Shown here: one piece after another, positions 39,096 to 47,485 of the stretch
Layout: each line of letters opens with the position of its first letter
How positions within the stretch are numbered: the first letter of the stretch is position 1
Source of the DNA: Afifella pfennigii DSM 17143
Lineage (GTDB): Bacteria; Pseudomonadota; Alphaproteobacteria; Rhizobiales; Afifellaceae
Direction of reading: 5' to 3'
NCBI RefSeq assembly: GCF_000688515.1
Contig: NZ_JHZK01000003.1
Coordinates: forward strand, 186,001-250,000
Length of the DNA: 64,000 nucleotides
Notes under the pieces: model-generated
Database searches by the model: none
What the model was told of the DNA's origin: nothing
The model's input: the letters and a program-made list of their open reading frames with translations, nothing else
Translations under genes and position numbers: made by a program

Positions 39096-39345
39096 CCAGC
39101 GATGGCCCTGTCTTTTGCATGGGCGCGCCCTTCGTCGACGAATGCCGGGCGACGGGCCAGGCACATTAAATTCCTAAAAACGAATATGTTGATCGATGCG
39201 CGATTTTCAAACCGGCGCAACCGGTCTGGAGAAATTCCAATCATGGCAAGGTCGCTGAATTGCGTCCCGATGTAGGCTTGCCCATGCCGCAACGCGGTTG
39301 ATGCGTATCATGGCGCTTGCCGCCACTTGCTGGCAGGATCGCGGG

Positions 39346-39714
39346 ATGAGGAGATACCGAATCGCCCTTTTCATCGGCTTGCTCCTGCCGGGTTCCGCCG
39401 CGGCGCAGGATCTGGAGCGGGGTCGCCAGCTCGCAGAGGAATATTGCGCGCCCTGCCACGCGGTCGGGGGGCAAGGCGAGAGCCCGATGCAGCCTGCGCC
39501 GGCCTTTCGCGACCTGGCGCAGCGCTACCCGATCGACACGCTCTGGGAGGCGCTGGCGGAGGGCATCGTCACCGGCCACGCCGAGATGCCGGAATTCCAG
39601 TGGCCACCCAAAGATATCGACGACATCCTCTCTTATATTTCCTCCATCCAGGAGCACGAATTCCGCGGTGACGACATCGAGGCGGAAGACGAAGCTGGCA
39701 GCACTCCTCAGTAG
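39346..39714 (+). CDS. Small periplasmic c-type cytochrome
   Basis: A 122-residue class I cytochrome c. The signal peptide ends at SAAAQ (about 21). One heme site, CAPCH, is near residue 34, and the likely Met ligand is in TGHAEMPEF. The end is acidic (RGDDIEAEDEAG). A frame starting at 39298 would spoil the signal peptide. It may carry electrons for the molybdenum enzyme implied by the upstream operon, but this is only inferred. Confidence 0.85.
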   Translation: MRRYRIALFIGLLLPGSAAAQDLERGRQLAEEYCAPCHAVGGQGESPMQPAPAFRDLAQRYPIDTLWEALAEGIVTGHAEMPEFQWPPKDIDDILSYISSIQEHEFRGDDIEAEDEAGSTPQ

Positions 39715-39817
39715 AGGCTGCTAATATCCTGTCCCTCCTTTCTTTTTGAACTGCTCGATGGTGGACTTTTAACTTTCGAGCCGCAATCATTGTGCCTGCA
39801 GAAGATGGAGGACGGGC

Positions 39818-40105
39818 ATGTCTCACTGTGATTTCGTCGAGGGGGGCGACTTCGGGCGGCAGCTTGCCGGGTACGGTCTGACGACCGCCAACGTGCTTTA
39901 CTATCTTCCCGACCAACCGCGCCTCATCCAGAGCTTCGTCTGGCAGTTCTACGACGTGGCGCCTGAGCATCCACGGCTGGAGCGCTTCCTCGACTATTGG
40001 CGGCGCGAGATCGAGGCGGCGATCCATTCGGTTGAGATCGCCCATGAAAGGCTCTTGCGTCCGACGGACGTGCGGCTCGCAACCTTCGAGGGACGGCTGC
40101 ATTAG
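39818..40105 (+). CDS. usg: Usg family protein
   Basis: A 95-residue protein matching the Usg family of alphaproteobacteria: DFGRQLAGYGLTTANVLYYLPDQPRLIQSFVWQFYD, then RFLDYWRREIEAAIHSVEIAH. Some genomes place usg near trp genes, but no function is established. It stands alone here. Confidence 0.85.
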   Translation: MSHCDFVEGGDFGRQLAGYGLTTANVLYYLPDQPRLIQSFVWQFYDVAPEHPRLERFLDYWRREIEAAIHSVEIAHERLLRPTDVRLATFEGRLH

Positions 40106-40152
40106 CCTTCGGCGGACGCCGCGCGGCGGCGGTGTCTGTCCAGGAGGCCCGG

Positions 40153-40524
40153 ATGCGAAGGGTGCGTTTCAGCTTCGAGGGCGTCACGCTCGACGCCACC
40201 TTGCGCGATACCCCCACGGCGGATGCAATCCATGCCGTTCTGCCGGTCGAGGCCAGTGTCAATACCTGGGGCGAGGAGGTCTATTTCGCCGTCCCGGCCT
40301 CCTGTACCGCCGAGGCGGATGCCCGCAACGTCGTCAACGCTGGAGAAATCGCCTACTGGCCGGCCGGCAAAGTGATCGCTATCGGCTTCGGGCGCACGCC
40401 GGCTTCCACGGATGGTGAGATCCGCTTGGCGGACGAGGTGAATATCTGGGCGGACGCGGTGGCGGATGTGCGCGTTCTCAAAGCCGTCGCCGCCGGCAGC
40501 CGGGTGCGCATCACGGCGATCTGA
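40153..40524 (+). CDS. Cyclophilin-like fold protein (DUF3830-type)
   Basis: A 123-residue protein with GGAGG seven bases before the ATG at 40153. The pattern LPVEASVNTWGEEVYFAVP followed by GEIAYWPAGKVIAIGFGRTP is that of the small cyclophilin-like (TM1367-type) family. Members have a cyclophilin fold without proven isomerase activity. It is followed by cueR-like regulation, with no sign of shared transcription. Confidence 0.75.
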   Translation: MRRVRFSFEGVTLDATLRDTPTADAIHAVLPVEASVNTWGEEVYFAVPASCTAEADARNVVNAGEIAYWPAGKVIAIGFGRTPASTDGEIRLADEVNIWADAVADVRVLKAVAAGSRVRITAI

Positions 40525-40540
40525 GGCGGCGCGGCCGGGC

Positions 40541-40571
40541 TTGACACTCCAGTTACTGGAAACCCTATCTC
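40541..40571 (+). promoter_or_regulatory. MerR-type promoter with 19-bp spacer and central dyad
   Basis: TTGACA (40541-40546), exactly 19 bp, then TATCTC (40566-40571). Between them is the dyad TCCAGTTACTGGA centred on the spacer. The long spacer with an operator inside is the hallmark of promoters untwisted by MerR/CueR proteins. The regulator gene starts 23 bp on, so it is probably autoregulated. Confidence 0.75.
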
Positions 40572-40594
40572 ACTCCTCATGCGAGGAGGAGGCC

Positions 40595-40990
40595 ATGAAT
40601 ATCGGTGAAGCCGCCGCGGTGAGCGGGCTACCCGCCAAGACGATCCGCTATTATGAGGAGATCGGGCTGATATCGCCTGACCGGCGCGGCAACAATTATC
40701 GCGACTATTCCGACAGCCATGTGCACAATCTGCGCTTTCTGGCGCGGGCGCGTTCGCTCGGCTTCTCCATCGAGGAATGCCGTCAGCTCCTGTCGCTCTA
40801 TGGCGACCGCTGTCGCGCCAGCGCGGATGTGAAGGCCATCGCGAGCCGTCATATCACCGAGATCGATCGCAAGGTCGCCGAGCTGATGGAGATGCGCGCG
40901 ACGCTTGCCGTTCTGGTAGAGGCCTGCCACGGCGACGAGCGGCCGGACTGCCCGATCCTTGAGGACCTGGCGGGGCAGGGCGCGCCGTGA
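40595..40990 (+). CDS. cueR: CueR/HmrR-like MerR family metal regulator
   Basis: A 131-residue regulator with a strong GAGGAGGAGG ribosome site. The N-terminal winged helix (MNIGEAAAVSGLPAKTIRYYEEIGLI, RDYSDSHVHNLRFLARARSLGFS) leads to a dimer helix. The metal loop CHGDERPDC has two cysteines eight residues apart, as in CueR, so Cu(I) is the likely ligand. A 19-bp-spacer promoter lies just upstream. The next gene, a cytochrome c, overlaps it. No copper ATPase is in the window. Confidence 0.88.
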   Translation: MNIGEAAAVSGLPAKTIRYYEEIGLISPDRRGNNYRDYSDSHVHNLRFLARARSLGFSIEECRQLLSLYGDRCRASADVKAIASRHITEIDRKVAELMEMRATLAVLVEACHGDERPDCPILEDLAGQGAP

Positions 40991-41391
40991 GACAGGGGCT
41001 CGTCGGTCTCTCCGTGGTGGTCATCCTGGTCGGCGGCTATCTGGCGATCCGCTTGCTTGCGGGTGAGGCCCGCGCGCCCATCGAGGCCGCCATTGTCGTC
41101 CCGGAACTATCGCCGAGGGCGGTCGAGGGCGAGCGTTTGTTCGAGACGTTCTGCGCCTCGTGCCATGGCCAGAGCGCGTCCGGCACCCAGGTTGGGCCGC
41201 CGCTGGTGCACGATATCTACAAGCCCGGTCATCATGCCGACGTCGCCTTCCTGCTCGCGGCTCGGCAAGGCGTGCGGCAGCACCATTGGAACTTCGGCGA
41301 CATGCCGCCCGTCGAGGGCGTCAGCGGCCAGGAGGTGGAGCGCATCACCGCCTATGTGCGCGCGCTGCAGGAGGCCAACGACATCAACTGA
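40987..41391 (+). CDS. Membrane-anchored c-type cytochrome, coupled to cueR
   Basis: A 134-residue protein whose GTG start overlaps the cueR stop (GTGA). An N-terminal hydrophobic segment (VGLSVVVILVGGYLAIRLLA) acts as signal anchor. One heme site, CASCH, is near residue 57, with Met in HHWNFGDMPPVEG. The cytochrome may carry electrons for copper or oxidase-related redox chemistry. Joint control with cueR is indicated by the overlap. Confidence 0.86.
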   Translation: MRQGLVGLSVVVILVGGYLAIRLLAGEARAPIEAAIVVPELSPRAVEGERLFETFCASCHGQSASGTQVGPPLVHDIYKPGHHADVAFLLAARQGVRQHHWNFGDMPPVEGVSGQEVERITAYVRALQEANDIN

Positions 41392-41417
41392 AGGCGGGGC
41401 CCCATGGCGGCGATGGC

Positions 41418-42119
41418 TCACATCAGCCCCAGGCCGCGGAAGCTGGAATGGCCGTCGCGTGCGATGATGATGTGGTCGTGCACGGTGACGCCGAGCGGCT
41501 TGCCGACCTCCACCAGCGTTTTCGTCATCTGGATGTCGGCGCGCGAGGGCGTCGGGTCGCCCGAAGGATGGTTGTGGACGAGGATGATGGCCGTCGCCGA
41601 AAGCTCCAGCGCGCGGCGCATCACCTCGCGCGGATAGACCGGCGTGTGGTCGACCGTGCCGGTCTGTTGCACCTCGTCGGCGATGAGGGCGTTCTTCTTG
41701 TCGAGGAAGAGGATGCGGAACTGCTCGCGCTCCTCAAAGGCCATGATGGTGCGGCAATAGCCGAGCAGTGCCGACCAGGAAGCGAGCACCGGGCGCGCGC
41801 GCACCTCGTCGCGGCCGAGACGCTCCGCGAAGGCCCGCAACAGCTTCAATTGCAGAATCACGGCCTCACCGACGCCTTCCACTTCCTTCAGGCGTTTGGG
41901 CGAGGCGGCCAGAACCTGCGACAGCGAACCGAATGTCTTCAGGAGCGCCTTGGCGATGGGCTTGGTGTCGCGGCGGGGCAGGGCGCTGAAAAGGGCCAGC
42001 TCCAGAAGCTCGTAATCGGCGAGCGCGTCGGCGCCCGCCTCGCGAAATCGCGCGCGCAGCCGCTCCCGGTGCCCGAAGTAGTGGGCCGAGGCGCCGACGT
42101 CTTCAAGCTCGCCGGTCAC
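41418..42119 (-). CDS. radC: RadC family JAB-domain protein
   Basis: A 233-residue protein with N-terminal helix-hairpin-helix region ([20 protein letters not shown]) and a C-terminal JAB/MPN metal domain with [17 protein letters not shown]. RadC has no proven repair function despite its name. It is 6 bp after map on the same strand and probably co-transcribed. Confidence 0.93.
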   Translation of the reverse strand: MTGELEDVGASAHYFGHRERLRARFREAGADALADYELLELALFSALPRRDTKPIAKALLKTFGSLSQVLAASPKRLKEVEGVGEAVILQLKLLRAFAERLGRDEVRARPVLASWSALLGYCRTIMAFEEREQFRILFLDKKNALIADEVQQTGTVDHTPVYPREVMRRALELSATAIILVHNHPSGDPTPSRADIQMTKTLVEVGKPLGVTVHDHIIIARDGHSSFRGLGLM

Positions 42120-42125
42120 GATGGA

Positions 42126-42929
42126 TTAAGGTCGGCCGATCCCGGCCGGAGACAGAGTGAAGATCTCCACGCCATCCTCCGTGATGCCGATCGTGTGCTC
42201 GTACTGGGCGGAGAGGGAGCGGTCGCGCGTCACCGCCGTCCAGCCGTCGCCGAGAAGCTTCACATGCGGCCGGCCGAGATTGATCATCGGCTCGATGGTA
42301 AAGATCATGCCGGGCTCGATCGGCAAGCCTTCGCCGGGATGGCCGTAATGCAGGATGTTGGGCGGCTCGTGGAAGGCACGGCCGACACCGTGGCCGCAGA
42401 AATCGCGCACCACGGAGCAGCGCTCGGCTTCGGCGTAGGACTGAATAGCATGACCGATATCGCCGAGACGGGCGCCGGGCGTCGCCGCGGCGATGCCACG
42501 CATCAGGCATTCATAGGTCACTTCCAGCAGCCGCTCGGCCGCCCGCTTGATGGCGCCAATGGCGAACATGCGGCTGGAATCGCCGTGCCAACCGTCGAGA
42601 ATCAGCGTCACGTCGATATTAACGATATCGCCCTCTCGCAGCGGCTTGTCGTTGGGGATGCCGTGGCAGACGACGTGGTTGATGGAGGTGCAGCACGATT
42701 TGCGGTAGCCGCGGTAGTTCAGCGTTGCCGGCACGGCCTCGTGGCGCTGGGCGAAGTCGAAGACGAAATCGTCGATCGCCTGGGTGCTGACACCCGGCTT
42801 GACGAGATCGCCGAGCGCGTCGAGGCAGGTCGCTGCAAGTTGCCCGGCGCGGCGCATGCCGGCGAAATCGTCGCTCGTATAGGTCTTGATGGCGGCCTTT
42901 TCCTGCAGGCCGGCAAGGGAATGCTGCAT
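42126..42929 (-). CDS. map: Methionine aminopeptidase, type I
   Basis: A 267-residue cytoplasmic enzyme removing the initiator methionine. Metal ligands are visible: Asp in NIDVTLI and WHGDSS, His in GHGVGRAFHE, Glu in FTIEPMI and AQYEHT. Length and the start KTYTSDDFAGMRRAGQ are normal for type I. It is divergent from the CinA-type gene. Confidence 0.97.
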   Translation of the reverse strand: MQHSLAGLQEKAAIKTYTSDDFAGMRRAGQLAATCLDALGDLVKPGVSTQAIDDFVFDFAQRHEAVPATLNYRGYRKSCCTSINHVVCHGIPNDKPLREGDIVNIDVTLILDGWHGDSSRMFAIGAIKRAAERLLEVTYECLMRGIAAATPGARLGDIGHAIQSYAEAERCSVVRDFCGHGVGRAFHEPPNILHYGHPGEGLPIEPGMIFTIEPMINLGRPHVKLLGDGWTAVTRDRSLSAQYEHTIGITEDGVEIFTLSPAGIGRP

Positions 42930-43070
42930 GATGTGAACTTTGCCGTTTCTTTCAGCCTACTCTGGCGCTGGGGAGGGGGAAAGACCGAATTCCCGAGGCC
43001 GGAGACAGGCGCGCCCGAAAGGCCCATATTGGGGCTTGCGGCAAAGGTTTCCAGACGGCACAGGATGGCC

Positions 43071-43820
43071 ATGAGCGCTTCCACAAATGGCAGGTCGGCA
43101 TTGCCGCAGGCTGCGATGCTGGTGATCGGAGACGAGATTCTCTCCGGCCGCACCAAGGACAAGAATATCGGCTATCTCGCCGACTACCTCTGCGATCTGG
43201 GCATCGACCTGGAGGAGGTGCGGATCGTCGGCGACCACAAGGCGCGGATCGTGGCGGCGCTGAAAGAGCTGTCGCGCAGCTACGACCTCGTTTTCACCTG
43301 CGGGGGTATCGGGCCGACGCATGACGACATCACCGCCGATGCCGTCGCATCCGCCTTTGGCCTGAAGCTGGTGCATCATCCGCAGGCCGTGGAGATCCTG
43401 CGCGAGCGCTGCGCGAGGCGCGGCTGGGAGCTCAACGAGGCGCGCCTCAGGATGGCGCGCACGCCGGAAGGGGCGCGCCTTATCGCCAATTCGGTGTCTG
43501 GGGCGCCGGGTTTCATCATCTCCAACGTCTATGTCATGGCCGGCGTGCCGGCGATCATGCAGGCGATGCTGGATGCGCTGGCCCCGGAATTGCCGACCGG
43601 CGTGAAGATGTTGTCGGCGACCGTGGAGGCCGGGCGTGGGGAGGGCGATATCGCCGATTGGCTGACGGCGCTGCAGGAGACGCATCCGCAGGTGCGCATA
43701 GGCTCCTATCCCTATCACGACGGCAAGCGCTTCACGACGCGCATCGTCCTGCGCTCGCGCATGCCGGAGGCGCTGGAAAGGGCGCTCAGCGACGTGGAAA
43801 GCCGGCTGCAAACCGGCTAA
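43071..43820 (+). CDS. CinA-type molybdopterin-binding domain protein
   Basis: A 249-residue protein with the MoCF fold: [27 protein letters not shown], then [20 protein letters not shown] and [20 protein letters not shown]. This is the N-terminal part of CinA without its deamidase domain, as in stand-alone YfaY-like proteins. AGGA lies 6 bp before the ATG at 43071. Its biochemical role is unsettled; the name competence/damage-inducible is historical. Confidence 0.88.
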   Translation: MSASTNGRSALPQAAMLVIGDEILSGRTKDKNIGYLADYLCDLGIDLEEVRIVGDHKARIVAALKELSRSYDLVFTCGGIGPTHDDITADAVASAFGLKLVHHPQAVEILRERCARRGWELNEARLRMARTPEGARLIANSVSGAPGFIISNVYVMAGVPAIMQAMLDALAPELPTGVKMLSATVEAGRGEGDIADWLTALQETHPQVRIGSYPYHDGKRFTTRIVLRSRMPEALERALSDVESRLQTG

Positions 43821-43857
43821 GAGGCCTTACCCGAGACGAGGAGCAAGCGGCCGTCCG

Positions 43858-44355
43858 ATGATCCAAGAAAAGGCCTTTCCGGTTTCCTGGGACCAGTTTC
43901 ACCGCGATGCCCGCGCCCTTGCCTGGCGTCTGGCGGGGGCCGGCCCGTTTCAGGCGATGGTCTGCATCACCCGCGGCGGGCTGGTGCCGGCGGCGATCGT
44001 CTGCCGCGAGCTGGAGGTGCGGCTCATTGATACGGTGTGCGTGAGCTCCTATCACGATTACAAGAATCAGGGCGACTTGGAGGTGCTGAAGCCGGTAAGC
44101 GAGGCGGTGATCGGCATCGGCGGCGGGGGCGGCAAGGGCGTGCTTCTCATCGACGACCTCGTCGATACCGGCAAGACCGCCTCCATCGTGCGCGAGATGC
44201 TGCCGGAGGCGCATTTCGCCACCGTCTACGCCAAGCCGAAAGGAAGGCCGCTGGTCGACACCTTCGTCACGGAGGTCTCGCAGGATACCTGGATCTACTT
44301 TCCCTGGGATCTCGGCCTTTCCTTCCAGCCGCCGATCTCCGGCGGCATCGGCTAA
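43858..44355 (+). CDS. gpt: Xanthine (guanine) phosphoribosyltransferase
   Basis: A 165-residue purine salvage enzyme that makes XMP or GMP from the base and PRPP. The PRPP loop is [14 protein letters not shown] at about 96, and the conserved [17 protein letters not shown] is present. The C-terminal [10 protein letters not shown] is typical of Gpt. It lies 37 bp after the CinA-type gene. Confidence 0.93.
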   Translation: MIQEKAFPVSWDQFHRDARALAWRLAGAGPFQAMVCITRGGLVPAAIVCRELEVRLIDTVCVSSYHDYKNQGDLEVLKPVSEAVIGIGGGGGKGVLLIDDLVDTGKTASIVREMLPEAHFATVYAKPKGRPLVDTFVTEVSQDTWIYFPWDLGLSFQPPISGGIG

Positions 44356-44373
44356 GCCTGCGGGTCGCTTGCG

Positions 44374-45819
44374 TTGCTGCGCTATCAGCCGATTCTGTCC
44401 ATCACCGGTTTCCTCCTGGTCGCTCTCGGCGCGGTCATGGCGGTGCCGGCACTGGTCGACCTGTCGGCCGGCAATCCGGACTGGATGATCTTCGCGCTGT
44501 CGGGGATCATCACCGCCCTCGTCGGCGCCGCCTTCGCCATCGCCGGGCGGGAAGACAAGCCGATCGGCCTCAACGTCAAGCAGGCCTTCGTGTTGACGAC
44601 GGTGCTGTGGTTCGTCCTGCCCGGCTTTGCGGCGCTGCCGTTTCTCGGCCTCGACATCGGCTATGCCGATGCGCTGTTCGAAACCGTCTCCGGCATCACC
44701 ACGACAGGCGCCACGGTGCTCGTCGGGATCGACGACCTGCCGCCCGGCATCCAGCTGTGGCGCTCGCTCCTGCAATGGATGGGCGGTGTTGGCATCGTGG
44801 TGATGGCGATCATCATGCTGCCCTTCCTAAAGGTCGGCGGCATGCAGCTCTTCCACGCCGAAAGCTCCGATCGCTCCGAAAAGGTCTTGGCCAAGTCCTT
44901 CGACATTGCCGCCTGGATCGGCGGGATCTACGTCGCTCTGACGGCGCTGTGCACCCTTGCCTATGCCGCCGGCGGCATGACGCTTTTCGACGCCATCGCC
45001 CACAGCATGACGACGGTGGCGACCGGCGGCTTTTCCACCCACGATGCCTCTTTCGGCTATTGGGACGAGCCGATGATCTTGTGGACTGGCACATTCTTCA
45101 TGATCGCCGGGGCGCTGCCTTTCGTCGCCTATATCGGGGCGCTGCGGGGCGATCCGATGATGCTGCTGAAGGACCCGCAGATACGCGCTTTGCTCGGCTT
45201 TCTCGCGGTCGCCTGCTTCGGTCTTGCCCTGCACGAGACGCTTCTCGGTACCTTGCCCTTCGACGAGGCGCTCACGCATTCCACCTTCAACGTCGTCTCG
45301 GTGGTCACGACCACGGGCTTCGCCTCGATGGACTACACGCTTCTTGGCGAGTTCGATATCGGCTTCTTCTTCGTTCTTCTCTATATCGGCGGCTGCTCCG
45401 GCTCCACGACCGGGGGCATCAAGATGTACCGCTTCATCATCCTGTGGGCGATCATCCGCCGCCAGATTCGCCGTCTTGCCCATCCTTCCAGGGTGGAGCC
45501 TCTGCGCTACGCCGGACGGCGCATTCCGGAGGACGTGCCGCCCTCGGTGCTGGCATTCTTGACCCTTTATGTCGGGATGACGGTCATTATCACCATGATC
45601 CTCGCCGGGCTCGGCCTCGATTTCGTCACCGCCATCTCTTCTGCGGTCTCGGCGGTCGGCAATGTCGGCCCGGGACTGGGCGAGGTTGTCGGGCCGGTCG
45701 GCAATTTCTCCAGCTTGCCGGACGGTGCGAAGCTGGCGCTTGCCTTCGCCATGATCTTGGGCCGGTTGGAGCTCTTTACCGTGCTCGTCCTGCTCGACCC
45801 GGCCTTTTGGAGATGGTGA
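44374..45819 (+). CDS. trkH: TrkH/KtrB-type potassium uptake channel
   Basis: A 481-residue inner-membrane K+ transporter subunit starting at a TTG. The four selectivity-filter loops appear as TTTGATVLVG, VATGGFSTHD, TTTGFASMDY and VGNVGPGLGE, each on a P-loop between two helices. Cytoplasmic TrkA or KtrA partners would be elsewhere. It is 18 bp downstream of gpt. Confidence 0.95.
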   Translation: MLRYQPILSITGFLLVALGAVMAVPALVDLSAGNPDWMIFALSGIITALVGAAFAIAGREDKPIGLNVKQAFVLTTVLWFVLPGFAALPFLGLDIGYADALFETVSGITTTGATVLVGIDDLPPGIQLWRSLLQWMGGVGIVVMAIIMLPFLKVGGMQLFHAESSDRSEKVLAKSFDIAAWIGGIYVALTALCTLAYAAGGMTLFDAIAHSMTTVATGGFSTHDASFGYWDEPMILWTGTFFMIAGALPFVAYIGALRGDPMMLLKDPQIRALLGFLAVACFGLALHETLLGTLPFDEALTHSTFNVVSVVTTTGFASMDYTLLGEFDIGFFFVLLYIGGCSGSTTGGIKMYRFIILWAIIRRQIRRLAHPSRVEPLRYAGRRIPEDVPPSVLAFLTLYVGMTVIITMILAGLGLDFVTAISSAVSAVGNVGPGLGEVVGPVGNFSSLPDGAKLALAFAMILGRLELFTVLVLLDPAFWRW

Positions 45820-45933
45820 TCGACCGGAGCGTCGCTTTGGCGCCATCGCTGCCGGGCCTTGGCCTTTGACCTTGCCCGCGGGCAATGGCGGAGCTAGGTC
45901 GTGGATGCGTTCACGAGCTAGGCACGAGATGGC

Positions 45934-46022
45934 GCGGGCGTGGCGGAATTGGCAGACGCAAGGGACTTAAAATCCCTCGGGGCTTTGTCCCCATGTGGGT
46001 TCAAATCCCACCGCCCGCACCA
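45934..46022 (+). tRNA. tRNA-Leu (anticodon UAA), chimeric
   Basis: A complete cloverleaf: acceptor GCGGGCG/CGCCCGC, anticodon arm AGGGA-CTTAAAA-TCCCT (anticodon TAA), long variable arm GGGGC-TTT-GTCCCC, T arm GTGGG/CCCAC, encoded CCA. From about 45981 onward its sequence differs from the displaced copy of the host 3' half at 48662-48701, which fits an element-derived 3' half. It is probably still functional, since all stems pair. Confidence 0.96.
45963..45980. repeat. Left attachment core (attL)
   Basis: GGACTTAAAATCCCTCGG within the tRNA-Leu anticodon arm. Identical to 48644-48661. Confidence 0.88.
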
Positions 46023-46049
46023 AACTCCCCGGAAAACTAAGCCTCAGGG

Positions 46050-46075
46050 CCCGCCGAAAGGCGGGTTCTTCGCTT
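46050..46075 (+). terminator. Terminator after tRNA-Leu
   Basis: CCCGCC-GAAA-GGCGGG, then TTCTTCGCTT. It sits 28 bp after the tRNA CCA, within the element. Confidence 0.75.
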
Positions 46076-46148
46076 CTGAGAATATTGTCACCTTCTCACA
46101 ACAAGATAATGTGCCCAAGCGGGCCTATGGCGCTGCAAATCGTGCTTA

Positions 46149-46571
46149 GTGCCCATTCCTGTGACCAACGTAGGAGAAATCGCCCTGATCGACATGATGC
46201 AGAAACAGGCCGAGCTGGAGCGCCGAATGGCGACCCTCGGGATTGATCAGTTCCGCAAGCAAGCCCAGGAGGCCAAGGCGGCTCAGCAGGCTACCCGCTC
46301 ACGCTCCGTCAAGACTGTGCTTGACGTGCTCATTGAGCCCACCGCCAAGGCCATCTCCGAGTTCCTGGGTCGTGCGGGGACCGGCCGCGCCGGGCGCAGG
46401 CATCACGCTGCCCGCCTCATCCAGGACCAGAGCCCCGAGGCGCTGGCCTTCATTGCCGGCACGCTGATCCTGGACGGCATTGCCCAGATGCAGAGTCTCA
46501 CCCGCCTCGCCGTGCGCATCGGCGCTGCCGTCGTCGCTGTATGGACCTCGTGGTTTCCCGGTAGCTGGTAA
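46149..46571 (+). CDS. T7-like phage RNA polymerase, N-terminal domain fragment
   Basis: A 140-residue frame. The start is uncertain (GTG at 46149, or ATG at 46194). Residues about 19-128 follow the N-terminal domain of T7-type single-subunit RNA polymerases in order. QAELERRMATLGIDQFRK fits the early helices; LIEPTAKAISEFLGR, the helix before the AT-rich recognition loop; GRAGRRHHAARLI, the loop itself; SPEALAFIAGTLILDG and LTRLAVRIGAAV, the following helices. It then stops at unrelated residues (VWTSWFPGSW). It corresponds to about T7 residues 30-145 of 883. The palm and catalytic parts are absent from the window, so it cannot transcribe. The assignment is from remembered family pattern. 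Confidence 0.62.
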   Translation: MPIPVTNVGEIALIDMMQKQAELERRMATLGIDQFRKQAQEAKAAQQATRSRSVKTVLDVLIEPTAKAISEFLGRAGTGRAGRRHHAARLIQDQSPEALAFIAGTLILDGIAQMQSLTRLAVRIGAAVVAVWTSWFPGSW

Positions 46572-46684
46572 GTGGAGCCCTACACAATAGGAAAGAAATC
46601 CTAGACAGCGATCAATCAGATGTTTAGATGAGGTGTAACGTCCCCTCATGGGGCCGTTAACGTTCCAAAATTCAGGAGGAAAGC

Positions 46685-46915
46685 GTGGATATTTCGAGTT
46701 CAGCGTCCGCCGATGAGACGCCGACGACCCAGGAGACAATCCGCGAGGTCACGCTCACAATCGAGTTTTTGACTACCGCGTTGCGAGCGCTGGTGGATGG
46801 GCATGATCCCAGCGGAGAGATGGTGCGTTCCCCGCTACTGTGGGGGCGCGCGAAATTGCGAGACCTCGTCAGCGAACATTTGAAGAGCAAATCTGACATC
46901 TCAACAAAGTGGTAG
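46685..46915 (+). CDS. Small hypothetical protein of the element
   Basis: A 76-residue frame with GTG start at 46685 and a very good AGGAGGAAA ribosome site. The composition is acidic at the N-terminus (SSSASADETPTTQETIREVT) with a helical, mildly basic end (LRDLVSEHLKSKSDISTKW). No family recognised. It starts 113 bp after the polymerase fragment and precedes the regulator gene. The upstream gap holds the inverted repeat ATGAGG-N10-CCTCAT (46628-46649). Confidence 0.6.
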   Translation: MDISSSASADETPTTQETIREVTLTIEFLTTALRALVDGHDPSGEMVRSPLLWGRAKLRDLVSEHLKSKSDISTKW

Positions 46916-46943
46916 CGAAAGAGGTATAATTCCGCTACTTTGT
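46904..46943 (+). promoter_or_regulatory. Candidate promoter and operator for the MarR-like gene
   Basis: TATAAT at 46925-46930 with TCAACA 18 bp upstream. GTAGCG (before) and CGCTAC (after) flank the -10, within longer imperfect arms ACAAAGT...ACTTTGT. An inverted repeat over a -10 is a usual site for self-repression by a MarR-type regulator. Confidence 0.5.
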
Positions 46944-46971
46944 CGAGACATAATCTCGGAAGGAGCAGGAA

Positions 46972-47370
46972 GTGCGTTCAGAAGGAGGCCATGAGCGAAA
47001 AGCGATCCTCGACGCCGTAGTCAGGGTCGTCCAGGAGATGCGGCAGTTTGATCCAAAGATGGAGATGGGCCAATTCTTGGTCTACCTCCTTGTCGCTGAG
47101 AACCCCGGGATCAAGATGACAGACCTTGTTTCCGCCACGGGGCTTTCTCGCTCCGCTGTCTCTCGTAACGTGCTTGCTCTTTCTAAAGAGACATACCGGG
47201 AGGACGGAGGAAAGAAGCTTCCCGGACATGACCTCGTGACCGCGCTCTCCGACCCGTTCGACGCGAGGGCGAAGGTCGTCGCCCCTACGAGGCGCGGAGA
47301 GTGGTTGGCGGATCGTATCATCGACGCGATCAAGAGAGGAGTGAAGATATATGGCGAGAAGGCGGGGTAG
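46972..47370 (+). CDS. MarR-like winged-helix regulator of the element
   Basis: A 132-residue protein with GTG start at 46972 and GGAAGGAG upstream. A MarR-type fold is suggested by FLVYLLVAENPGIKMTDLVSATGLSRSAVSRNV, a helix-turn-helix at about 42-66, followed by a wing region and helices. It is placed as the likely controller of the element, with an operator-like repeat over its own -10. Its 3' end overlaps the first integrase ORF by 20 bp. Confidence 0.7.
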   Translation: MRSEGGHERKAILDAVVRVVQEMRQFDPKMEMGQFLVYLLVAENPGIKMTDLVSATGLSRSAVSRNVLALSKETYREDGGKKLPGHDLVTALSDPFDARAKVVAPTRRGEWLADRIIDAIKRGVKIYGEKAG

Positions 47371-47485
47371 CCGCTGGCTGGCGGACGTTCGGGGCGCAGA
47401 TGGCGTTCGACACCGCCCGACGTTCGCGACTGAGGCTCAGGCCAAGGCTTGGGAAGCTGCCGCCCGTCTGGCAGTGGACGAATGA
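47351..47485 (+). CDS. Integrase N-terminal (arm-binding) part, separate ORF
   Basis: A 44-residue frame beginning MARRRGSRWLADVRGADGV, then RPTFATEAQAKAWEAAARLA. This is the pattern of the small N-terminal domain of phage integrases that grips arm-type sites. It stops at TGA (47483), where the next ORF starts (ATGA overlap). Together with the following frame it would give an ordinary integrase of about 338 residues. Either a one-base frameshift or a stop-start coupled pair. Confidence 0.65.
   Translation: MARRRGSRWLADVRGADGVRHRPTFATEAQAKAWEAAARLAVDE

Noticed and set aside
41160-43820. 886-codon open frame on the plus strand
   Set aside because: Its first two thirds are antisense to radC and map, with Arg/Gly/Ala-rich shadow composition. 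Only its end, from 43071, is a real gene (CinA-type).
46110-46116. TGTGCCC copies as firm integrase arm sites
   Set aside because: Seven bases in GC-rich DNA recur by chance. Kept only as a weak remark near attR.
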